A stretch of DNA of 9,062 bases from Azospirillum brasilense (GTDB lineage Bacteria; Pseudomonadota; Alphaproteobacteria; Rickettsiales; UBA3002): positions 1 through 9,062 of the forward strand of contig QFOX01000071.1 in NCBI GenBank assembly GCA_003241645.1, in the 5' to 3' direction. The position numbers and the translations under genes are program-made. The notes below the pieces were generated by a model that saw only the letters and a list, made by a program, of their open reading frames with translations, did no database searches and was not told the origin of the DNA. The first letter of the stretch is position 1, and each line of letters begins with the position of its first letter. Of the stretch, positions 1 through 5,757 are shown one piece after another.

Positions 1-1
1 C

Positions 2-148
2 GATCAGATCAATCTGTCGAATGGCAATCGGCTCTCCAGCATCGTGAGCGCGCACAACCCGCCATACTCGGACAGCAAGGATGCCTATAACTATATCGCA
101 GACAATATCGAAGCATGGGTGAACTCAGCGATTGCGCAGCGCAGCTAG
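2..148 (+). CDS. C-terminal 48 codons of an unidentified protein (5'-truncated by window edge)
   Basis: An open frame runs from the window edge to a TAG stop at 146-148. The visible tail is hydrophilic, with a probable amphipathic helix near the end (YNYIADNIEAWVNSAIAQRS). There is no transmembrane segment, and I recognise no family motif. Supporting that it is a real gene end: the frame is open throughout, its composition is ordinary for protein, and the stop falls 2 nt before the convergent stop of the TIR gene, as expected for tightly packed neighbours. Function cannot be assigned from this fragment. It probably belongs to the region flanking the defence locus rather than to the defence system itself, because it is on the opposite strand. 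Confidence 0.55.
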   Translation, partial: DQINLSNGNRLSSIVSAHNPPYSDSKDAYNYIADNIEAWVNSAIAQRS

Positions 149-150
149 GC

Positions 151-744
151 TTATCTGCCTGCCTGCCACGCGGCCAATTCGACCCAATCTGCAAAATGAT
201 TGTACCCGTCATCGGTCACCCAATCATAGACGTTGAAAAGACCATCTAAAACAGGGCCGCCCGTAGCGGGCAAATAATGCGCCGAGTCACGGCTGATAGG
301 CAGAAGATAGGGGGCCTCTGCCCATCCTTCGGTATATTTGATCATCGGGCGTAGCAAAGAGCCTTTGGTACCATACCCAAGGTATGAAAACGGATTTGCA
401 CCCCAGCTATCCACCGCACCATTACGGAAATCCTTGATCTGGTGGATACGGATGCCGAAGACACCATGCCCCATCTCGATGCTTTTCAGAATTTCGTAAT
501 CTACCCAGCGGCGTTTGTAGGTTTCATGGCCGATGAGCACGCAGGTAACGCTGGTGCCTTTCAAACCGTTATCGATGAGCCGCTTCACGGCAGCATCACC
601 CTCCCTTTGGGATTTTTCTTCTAGGGAGCCATCGAAGAATCCGGCAGCGGTATAGTTACCCTTGGTAATGTAGTGATTCTTTACCACCTGTACACGCATG
701 ATGTCCCGCTGGTAATGGAAGCTGAAAAAGACGCTGCGTACCAT
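151..744 (-). CDS. thsB: Thoeris TIR-like signalling protein ThsB
   Basis: This is a 197-residue cytoplasmic TIR-like protein of the DUF1863/ThsB type. In type I Thoeris, ThsB senses phage infection and makes a cyclic ADP-ribose isomer from NAD+, which activates ThsA. The N-terminal strand RSVFFSFHYQRD (residues 3-14) is the hallmark opening of this family. It is followed by FFDGS (36-40), a TIR-like core with SVTCVLIG (65-72), and the helix RRWVDYEI (78-85). Glu84 there is the predicted catalytic glutamate. The C-terminal part (about 165-197, with DWVTDDG and AGR) is the usual extension of these proteins. Length matches the roughly 190-residue family norm. The ATG lies one base after the thsA stop (TAG-C-ATG) and has an AGGA ribosome site at 753-750 inside the end of thsA, so translation is probably coupled. 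Partner specificity for ThsA is inferred from gene order. Confidence 0.93.
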   Translation of the reverse strand: MVRSVFFSFHYQRDIMRVQVVKNHYITKGNYTAAGFFDGSLEEKSQREGDAAVKRLIDNGLKGTSVTCVLIGHETYKRRWVDYEILKSIEMGHGVFGIRIHQIKDFRNGAVDSWGANPFSYLGYGTKGSLLRPMIKYTEGWAEAPYLLPISRDSAHYLPATGGPVLDGLFNVYDWVTDDGYNHFADWVELAAWQAGR

Positions 745-745
745 G

Positions 746-2182
746 CTATTCCTGCTTGAGCATACCCAGCATGCGCAGGATGATATCCGTACATTGCGGC
801 AAGGTGGTTTTTTCGTCGTTCAGCGCAGCGAATGCCTCCTTAAACGCATCGCTTGCCCCCGGATAATAGCTATCGAGATCCTTGTTGATTTCCTGCCATA
901 GCTCTGCAGCAACATAGCCTGTAATACCAATGGGAATAAGTTTCAGCCCTTTTTCCTTGGCGATCTCAAACTCGCGGCGCATGCCATCTGCCAATACGAT
1001 GTTTTTCTTTTCTGCATCATTGGGATCAATTTTATTGCCGAACATAAACAACGCCACGCCTGCATGCGCAATCATATCCTGACGGTAGGCTTCCCGTTGC
1101 TTTTCTGCTTCTTTACCTTGCGGGAATGGTCGCAGGATAAGCTGGTCGTGCAGCCTGCCACCCTTCGCATAGATAGATTCCAGCGTGCCGGTAATGACGT
1201 GGCTACCAACACCTAGCCCGAACCCCGTGAGCACCTTGAACCCGCCTCCGGTGAGCCTCGCGCTGAGGGTGCGGATAAATGCTTCGGCTTCATCTTCTGG
1301 CCATTGCCCATATTCGGCGGCGCTGCCAGAAATCAGGACGGTCTTTTGTTTGAAGCGCGCCTCAATGCGCCGCAGCAATGCCGTAATATCCGCATAAGTC
1401 GGCACCAAGATGGTCTGAACAGAGAATCGTTTGAGGTCATTGATTGCCAATTGCTGCTTTAACTCGGCATAGTGGAATTCTTCCTCGATCTGGAAATCCT
1501 CCCGCATGCATTGCTTCATGATGCAGTAATGGTTGCGGCTGCTACCCTTCAAACGAATCCGCACCCTGCTCAGGACATAATCCAGATTCGGATCGGTAAA
1601 GCTAAAGCCCAGGAACAGGAACGTTTTGGCAATAAGGTCGCCCTGCAGCGCCGTAACGAAGAGACTGTGTGTTGTCGGATAATGCTCGTAATCGTCCTTG
1701 GTCAGAACCGCGCCATCAGGATTCTGAATATCGCCGTGCATTTTATACACCACGGCATCCCGCTTCGGACGGGTATTTTTAAGATGCGCGATTTCATATT
1801 TGATATCGGGAATCTTGCTGGTCTTTTGGAGCGTAGTCTCGATCAGCGTATCGTAGTTCGTCGTCCAATAAGTTCTTATCGGCAACCGCGCGAGGATATA
1901 ATGGTTCTCGTTGGCTTCATGGTCTTGCGTAAATTGCTCAATCAGAACGCGATTCAAATCGCTGCGATTGCCCTTTGCGTTTTCATGGTATTGCGCCAAC
2001 GCGACGAGATCATGTTCTTTGCCGATGTCGAGTTTCAGCTCATCTGCCATGGGCTTTAGCAGGTCACGCCAACTCACAAATCCCGATGACATGGACAGCC
2101 CTGCACCTGCGAAAATCGCGGCGTTTTCTTCCTCCAGCTCCTTTACGAAGTGAGTGACAAAGGCATCAATGGTGTTCTTCAT
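746..2182 (-). CDS. thsA: Thoeris effector ThsA, SIR2 NADase fused to SLOG sensor
   Basis: This is a 478-residue cytoplasmic effector that hydrolyses NAD+ once its SLOG domain binds the cyclic ADP-ribose signal made by ThsB. NAD+ loss aborts infection. The SIR2 domain covers about residues 1-275: the nucleotide-binding AAIFAGAGLS (21-30), TTNYDT (107-112) with predicted catalytic Asn109, YKMHGD (146-151) with catalytic His149, and FLGFSFTDPN (190-199). The Asn-His spacing of 40 residues equals that recalled for Bacillus cereus ThsA (N112/H152). The SLOG domain covers about 279-435: TVLISGSA (281-288), a Gly-rich turn GFGLGVGSH (320-328), candidate ligand-binding Arg363/Arg367, and MRREFEIA (401-408) with a conserved-looking acidic position. 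Size matches the known type I ThsA (about 476 residues). The start is supported by the family-like N-terminus, although the Shine-Dalgarno is weak (AGG almost touching the ATG). It is not a protein deacetylase sirtuin. Confidence 0.94.
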   Translation of the reverse strand: MKNTIDAFVTHFVKELEEENAAIFAGAGLSMSSGFVSWRDLLKPMADELKLDIGKEHDLVALAQYHENAKGNRSDLNRVLIEQFTQDHEANENHYILARLPIRTYWTTNYDTLIETTLQKTSKIPDIKYEIAHLKNTRPKRDAVVYKMHGDIQNPDGAVLTKDDYEHYPTTHSLFVTALQGDLIAKTFLFLGFSFTDPNLDYVLSRVRIRLKGSSRNHYCIMKQCMREDFQIEEEFHYAELKQQLAINDLKRFSVQTILVPTYADITALLRRIEARFKQKTVLISGSAAEYGQWPEDEAEAFIRTLSARLTGGGFKVLTGFGLGVGSHVITGTLESIYAKGGRLHDQLILRPFPQGKEAEKQREAYRQDMIAHAGVALFMFGNKIDPNDAEKKNIVLADGMRREFEIAKEKGLKLIPIGITGYVAAELWQEINKDLDSYYPGASDAFKEAFAALNDEKTTLPQCTDIILRMLGMLKQE

Positions 2183-2290
2183 GCCTGCACTTTAGCGGAA
2201 ATGCCCAAGAAATATAGGGGTTAATTCGAGTCCTGAATTCAGTGGATTAGTATGAAATATGAAGCGCGCATGCGGTGAAGAAAGGGTCGT
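2183..2290 (-). other. Intergenic gap between HEPN-like gene and thsA
   Basis: This 108-bp gap separates two co-directional genes. It has room for a promoter of thsA-thsB, and an AT-rich CTATATTT element (minus strand) lies about 30 nt before the thsA start, but there is no good -35 partner. It also holds the palindromes CTGAATTCAG (2233-2242) and CGCATGCG (2267-2274). No stem-loop followed by a T-run was seen after the upstream gene, so read-through from it into thsA is possible. Confidence 0.4.
2233..2242. promoter_or_regulatory. 10-bp perfect palindrome upstream of thsA (possible operator)
   Basis: CTGAATTCAG is a perfect two-fold symmetric site 51-60 nt before the thsA start codon. A palindrome of this length can occur by chance, and I recognise no specific repressor site, so a regulatory role is only a suggestion from its position. 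Confidence 0.15.
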
Positions 2291-3055
2291 CTATCGATTC
2301 AGTTCTTCGATGAATTTTTCCCATACCTGCATGACGGTGTTCCAATCCGCGATGATCTGAGCATGGAAAACGGCCTGCGGTGAGTTTTCTCCGAAAGAAT
2401 GGGTCATCCACGGCACGAAGGTACCAAGTGCCTCAATCTCATCGCTGAGACGCTTGTATTCTTCAAATTGGTGTTTTTTCAACGCCGCCATGCGCAGCGC
2501 ATCCAGCTCTCGCTCTTTTTTTACCTCTTCCTCATTGGATGCATAGGGCGGGACATAAAGCGGAATCCTGTGCGCCAACGCATGCCGGAACTCCTCGACA
2601 TGAGCAAACCACTGATCCAGCGTTTTCAGATACGCCTGAAACTCTGGCGAGAACGAGTCTCGAACGGTGCGATATTTCTCGGCAAACCCAATCTCCCGGT
2701 TGGTGAGCGGTGCGCCAGCCTTACCGACAATGCCTTTTTCTTTCACCCACACCCAGGCCAAATTATCCAATGCCCCGTACACATTCAGCACGAATGCCTG
2801 CAGGTTGATGGCGATATCGCTTAACTCGTCCGAGCTGGGCTTGCGGTCGATATCCGGAGGGCAAATCCGGTAAATATTCTCGATGCACCGCTTCATGGTC
2901 TTCACCCGTCTGGTAAATCCATGCATGGCGAATTCTGCTGCCTCTTTACTCGCAAACGACCGCATAGCAAAGGCCAGCAGCAGGGATTGGTATTTCCCCT
3001 CTATCTCCTCATAAGCAGTGTAGAGCTTCCGAATATCTGCAGCCGAAAAATACAT
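2291..3055 (-). CDS. HEPN-like protein with R-x4-H motif, upstream of Thoeris
   Basis: This is a 254-residue, mostly alpha-helical, probably soluble protein. No signal peptide or membrane segment is visible. A helix at about 82-106 (LQAFVLNVYGALDNLAWVW) is followed by EEFRHALAHRIPLYVPPY (154-171). Within it, RHALAH (Arg157, His158, His162) fits the R-x4-6-H active-site signature of HEPN ribonucleases, with an His in the position next to Arg that is often Asn or His. The long helix before it and the charged helical stretch after it (175-210, rich in Glu/Lys/Arg) are consistent with a HEPN fold plus extension. Many HEPN proteins are RNases in toxin-antitoxin or abortive-infection systems, but no partner nucleotidyltransferase or antitoxin gene is present here. 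The ATG is supported by AGGA at 3066-3063, 7 nt upstream. The gene is co-directional with thsA-thsB across a 108-bp gap. It may be a Thoeris accessory or an independent defence gene. Family assignment rests on the motif only. Confidence 0.6.
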   Translation of the reverse strand: MYFSAADIRKLYTAYEEIEGKYQSLLLAFAMRSFASKEAAEFAMHGFTRRVKTMKRCIENIYRICPPDIDRKPSSDELSDIAINLQAFVLNVYGALDNLAWVWVKEKGIVGKAGAPLTNREIGFAEKYRTVRDSFSPEFQAYLKTLDQWFAHVEEFRHALAHRIPLYVPPYASNEEEVKKERELDALRMAALKKHQFEEYKRLSDEIEALGTFVPWMTHSFGENSPQAVFHAQIIADWNTVMQVWEKFIEELNR

Positions 3056-3177
3056 GCCGTTATCCTATTTCATTATCACCAGCACTGCCATGCAATGATT
3101 GACTTGCGAGCACCGGAAAGTAAAACATACAGGAATACCTATAATAACAAAAATTACGCCGATGGGATGGTGCCTGG
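3056..3177. promoter_or_regulatory. Divergent promoter region between HEPN-like gene and efflux lipoprotein gene
   Basis: This 122-bp AT-rich spacer must serve two divergent genes. Toward the plus-strand lipoprotein gene there is a perfect TATAAT at 3140-3145, but no recognisable -35 hexamer at 16-18 bp. Toward the minus-strand HEPN-like gene there is GATAAT at 3077-3072, also without a clear -35. TTGACT at 3099-3104 could be a -35 for a weak -10 at 3121-3126 (TAAAAC, 16-bp spacer). All assignments are tentative. Confidence 0.3.
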
Positions 3178-4725
3178 ATGGTACGGGGGATATTGCTATT
3201 AAGCGCCAGCGTTCTGGCCCTGAGCGCCTGCTCGGTGGGTCGTGATTATACGCCGCCAGAGCTAGATGTGGACGAGCACTGGGTGGCCATTGAGGACGAA
3301 CCATCCGTCACGACCGACAATGCCGCAGCTCCTGTGAGCTGGTGGACGCAGTTCAACGATGACACCCTTGACCAGCTCATCGATACCGCACTCAAGAACA
3401 ACAACGACCTGAAAATCGCCGCGGCCCGCATTGCCGAAGCGCGTGCCAATGAACGGCTCAACCGATCAGCCTTTTTCCCACAGATCGATGCCACGGCCAG
3501 AGGTTCGCGCGGTACCATGGGCGGCGCCTTCGGCAACATGATCGAGAATAACCAGCAATACGGTGTGAACGGCTCGTGGGAGATTGATATATTTGGCGGT
3601 AACCGCCGCCGTACCGAGGCTGCAGAGGCAGGTACCGAAGCCGCCATTGCCGATAAGGAAATCACCAAGCTGCAACTGATAGCCGAAGTTGCCCGCAATT
3701 ATGTGCAGCTACGTGGCCTGCAGGAGCAGCGCAAACTCACCGAGCGGAATATTGGCCTGCAGCAGCGCACCGTGCAGATCACCCAGGCGCAATACAATGA
3801 GCGCGTGGTCACCCGACTCGACGTGCTACGCGCCAGCGCCCAGCTCAAAAATACCCGCACCCGCTTGCCACAGATCGATGCAGCGGCCTACGCAGCAATG
3901 AACCGCCTGACCGTGCTGCTAGGCGAAAAGGTCGGCAACATGAAATACCTGCTGAAATCGCAGGGTGAGATACCGAATCTGCCAGCACGAGTCGTCGGTC
4001 GCGCGCCCATTACGACCTTGCAACGCCGACCCGACATTCAGGCCGCCGAACGCCGCTTGGCGCAAGCCACCGCACTCTCTGCCGTTGCCTTTGCGGGCTA
4101 TTTCCCCAAATTGTCGCTGGAAGGATTCTTTGGCACCGCCGATTCCAGTATCTATGGCAGCAGCTCCCCGTGGAGCATTACGCTGAATGCGCTCCTGCCA
4201 TTGCTGAATTTCGGGCGGATTGAGGCGCAGGTCGATATTGCCGAGGCGCGTGAAGAGCAGGCATTCTACGGCTTTAAGCAAACCGTGCTGCTGGCGATCG
4301 AGGAAGTCGAAGTCTCCTATTTCGGCTATCTGCGTGAAACCGAGCGACAGGTTATGTTTGCCGATGTGGCGCAGGAACAGGCCGAAGCGGCACAGGTGGC
4401 GCGCGAACAGTATCTCAATGGACTTGCGCCCCAGCTCGACCTACTCAATGCTGAGCAGAACGCCCTCAATGCCGAAACCAACTATGTGCAGTCCAAGATA
4501 GAGGCCGCCGACAATTTGGTGAGGCTCTACACGGCGCTGGGGTATGGCAGCGCTATCCCCGATACGAAATTCGCTAAAGTACAGGCCGCGCCCAAAGAAA
4601 CGGACACGCATGAGGACGAGGACGATCTGGAGGACGCGACTGCACCAATCCCCGTTCCACGGCAGAAACCCACCGAATATCCGAAATTCTTACCGCCCGG
4701 CGTAGACCCGAACGAACTCTTCTAA
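3178..4725 (+). CDS. NodT-type outer-membrane efflux lipoprotein (TolC-like channel)
   Basis: This is a 515-residue outer-membrane factor that would trimerise into the exit duct of the adjacent type I exporter. The N-terminus is a short lipoprotein signal with lipobox LSAC, giving a lipidated Cys18 followed by Ser, which fits outer-membrane sorting. Two TolC-type repeats follow: the first from SWWTQFNDDTLDQLIDTAL (54-72) through WEIDIFGGNRRR (134-145), the second from RRPDIQAAERRLAQA (283-297) through GYFPKLSLEG (307-316), LPLLNFGRI (339-347) and the helical LAPQLDLLNAEQNALN (416-431). These are typical NodT-family landmarks. A tail of about 50 residues (465-515) is acidic (HEDEDDLED), then proline-rich, and is not part of the barrel. 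The start is fixed because no other in-frame start lies just upstream. It has a weak GGGATGG ribosome site. NodT proteins usually partner RND pumps, but no RND pump is present in this window. A T1SS role is therefore inferred from the neighbours. Confidence 0.9.
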   Translation: MVRGILLLSASVLALSACSVGRDYTPPELDVDEHWVAIEDEPSVTTDNAAAPVSWWTQFNDDTLDQLIDTALKNNNDLKIAAARIAEARANERLNRSAFFPQIDATARGSRGTMGGAFGNMIENNQQYGVNGSWEIDIFGGNRRRTEAAEAGTEAAIADKEITKLQLIAEVARNYVQLRGLQEQRKLTERNIGLQQRTVQITQAQYNERVVTRLDVLRASAQLKNTRTRLPQIDAAAYAAMNRLTVLLGEKVGNMKYLLKSQGEIPNLPARVVGRAPITTLQRRPDIQAAERRLAQATALSAVAFAGYFPKLSLEGFFGTADSSIYGSSSPWSITLNALLPLLNFGRIEAQVDIAEAREEQAFYGFKQTVLLAIEEVEVSYFGYLRETERQVMFADVAQEQAEAAQVAREQYLNGLAPQLDLLNAEQNALNAETNYVQSKIEAADNLVRLYTALGYGSAIPDTKFAKVQAAPKETDTHEDEDDLEDATAPIPVPRQKPTEYPKFLPPGVDPNELF

Positions 4726-4854
4726 TTCTCCGTAGCCACTGTCCAGACTTATACGGCTAACCCGATGTTACAGTTCGATTAAGATTGTCAACGCAGGCGC
4801 GAAATTATATCGGATATCCTATACACTGACCCAATCATCATGAGGGAATGAGCC
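4726..4854 (+). promoter_or_regulatory. Leader and candidate promoter of the RTX gene
   Basis: This is a 129-bp gap between two co-directional genes. TTGTCA at 4785-4790 could be a -35 element, with TATATC (4806-4811, 15-bp spacer) as -10. The following stretch contains the palindrome GGATATCC (4812-4819) and TATACA (4820-4825). A strong ribosome site GAGGGA (4842-4847) sits 7 nt before the ATG. No stem-loop plus T-run terminator for the preceding gene was found, so the RTX gene may be served both by read-through and by its own promoter. Confidence 0.35.
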
Positions 4855-5757
4855 ATGGCCATCATTACGGGAACTAGCGAAAACGATACGATTTTTGGTA
4901 CGGATGATGACGACACGATTTTTGGCAGCCTGGGGCATGACATGCTCTTTGGTAATGCAGGGAACGACCGCATCTCCGGCAGCGATGGTAACGATGTAAT
5001 TTGGGGGTGGACGGGGGATGACGCCTTATATGGCGGCAACGGGAACGACCTGATTGGCGGCGACTGGGGCAACGACAGAATTGAAGGCGGCGATGGCGAC
5101 GACAGCCTTTTTGGCTGGGAAGGTGACGACACCATACTGGGTGGCACGGGCGATGACCTGCTGATGGGCGAACAAGGCGCAGACATGGTGATCGCGCAAG
5201 CAGGCAATGATACGATTTTCGGATGGACAGAAAGCGATACCCTCAATGGTGGTAGCGGTGATGATTTCATTGGCGGAGACCAAGGCGATGACTTCATTCA
5301 TGGGGAAGCCGGAGACGACCGTCTTTTTGGGTGGACAGGAAATGACTCCATTCATGGCGGTGATGGCAATGACCTGCTCTCTGGAGAAGATGGTAACGAC
5401 ACGCTAGACGGTGGCGGCGGCAGGGACTCCCTGCATGGTGGGGCCGGTGACGATACGCTCTATATCAATTCAAACGATAGCGGCCAATATTGGGGCGGCT
5501 CAGGTGCCGATATGTTTGTATTCACCAAAGCGCCAGATTACAAACAACATAATAACGCAATCCATGACTTCGTCAGTGGCGAGGACAAGCTGGATTTAAG
5601 CGCCTTGGGCGTGACAGGCTTTGGTTCGGGTGAGCACCAAGTCTCCATTCAGTACACCATGGGGCATCAGCAAGGTATCTTCTTGAATGGCGACACTTTG
5701 CTGGCCACGGTCTCGAATGAAGTAAAACTCACTCCGATAGATTTTATCTTTGCCTAA
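4855..5757 (+). CDS. Small secreted Ca2+-binding RTX repeat protein, probable T1SS substrate
   Basis: This 300-residue acidic protein is probably exported by the flanking exporter and folds outside the cell on binding Ca2+. Nonapeptides of the form GGxGxDxUx begin at residue 6 and run without a break to 203 (22 units), forming a parallel beta-roll. Residues 213-300 resemble the C-terminal domain of serralysin-type peptidases (GADMFVF at 217-223, then NAIHDFVSGEDKLDLSALG at 234-252). The protein ends in DFIFA, an acidic-plus-hydrophobic terminus like known type I signals. There is no N-terminal signal peptide and no cysteine, both normal for type I substrates. It lacks the HExxH zinc site of serralysins, a lipase motif and a hydrophobic pore-forming domain, so it is neither a protease nor a haemolysin by sequence. 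A structural, adhesive or biofilm matrix role is inferred. Its stop codon overlaps the stop of the opposing HlyD gene. Confidence 0.92.
   Translation: MAIITGTSENDTIFGTDDDDTIFGSLGHDMLFGNAGNDRISGSDGNDVIWGWTGDDALYGGNGNDLIGGDWGNDRIEGGDGDDSLFGWEGDDTILGGTGDDLLMGEQGADMVIAQAGNDTIFGWTESDTLNGGSGDDFIGGDQGDDFIHGEAGDDRLFGWTGNDSIHGGDGNDLLSGEDGNDTLDGGGGRDSLHGGAGDDTLYINSNDSGQYWGGSGADMFVFTKAPDYKQHNNAIHDFVSGEDKLDLSALGVTGFGSGEHQVSIQYTMGHQQGIFLNGDTLLATVSNEVKLTPIDFIFA
4870..5463 (+). repeat. RTX nonapeptide array, 22 contiguous units
   Basis: Twenty-two in-frame 27-nt units encode nonapeptides with Gly at position 1, mostly Gly at 4 and Asp at 6, and a hydrophobic residue at 8. Residues 6-50 hold five units that are less Gly-rich (GTSENDTIF, GTDDDDTIF and so on). 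Residues 51-194 hold sixteen, and 195-203 the last. A degenerate unit (AQAGNDTIF) at 114-122 and one with Glu-Ser in place of the usual Gly-x (GWTESDTLN, 123-131) interrupt the consensus. Confidence 0.9.
5005..5436 (+). repeat. Four 108-nt super-repeats, each opening with Gly-Trp
   Basis: Within the RTX array, Trp residues 52, 88, 124 and 160 are exactly 36 residues apart, each in a Gly-Trp pair at the start of a block of four nonapeptides. Units are 5005-5112, 5113-5220, 5221-5328 and 5329-5436. Other positions also keep register: the second nonapeptide of each block begins Gly-Gly (GGNGNDLIG, GGTGDDLLM, GGSGDDFIG, GGDGNDLLS), and units 1-3 end in Phe. This points to growth by duplication of a four-nonapeptide unit. 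Confidence 0.85.

Noticed and set aside
1472..2059. Plus-strand 195-residue open frame opposite thsA
   Set aside because: It lies entirely within the SIR2 coding region, shows no recognisable motif, and the opposite frame is clearly the real gene.
746..2182. Annotation as a Sir2 protein deacetylase
   Set aside because: The C-terminal SLOG domain, the lack of a visible Cys4 zinc module and the adjacent TIR gene all point to the Thoeris NADase instead.
2260..2290. Intrinsic terminator after the HEPN-like gene
   Set aside because: CGCATGCG is palindromic but has no loop and no T-run follows on the minus strand.
3065..3304. Minus-strand 79-residue open frame spanning the divergent spacer
   Set aside because: It overlaps the signal peptide region of the lipoprotein gene and the HEPN leader, and has unlikely composition.
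4788..5297. Minus-strand 169-residue open frame rich in Ser and Pro
   Set aside because: It is the mirror image of the RTX repeats; the low-complexity composition follows from the Gly/Asp codons on the other strand, and there is no ribosome site or family match.
4870..5463. Regular short tandem repeats that could suggest a CRISPR or satellite array
   Set aside because: The 27-nt period is in frame and encodes RTX nonapeptides; units are diverged at the DNA level and there are no unique spacers.
4855..5757. Serralysin metalloprotease
   Set aside because: Only the repeat and C-terminal parts resemble serralysins; the zinc-binding HExxH segment and catalytic domain are absent.
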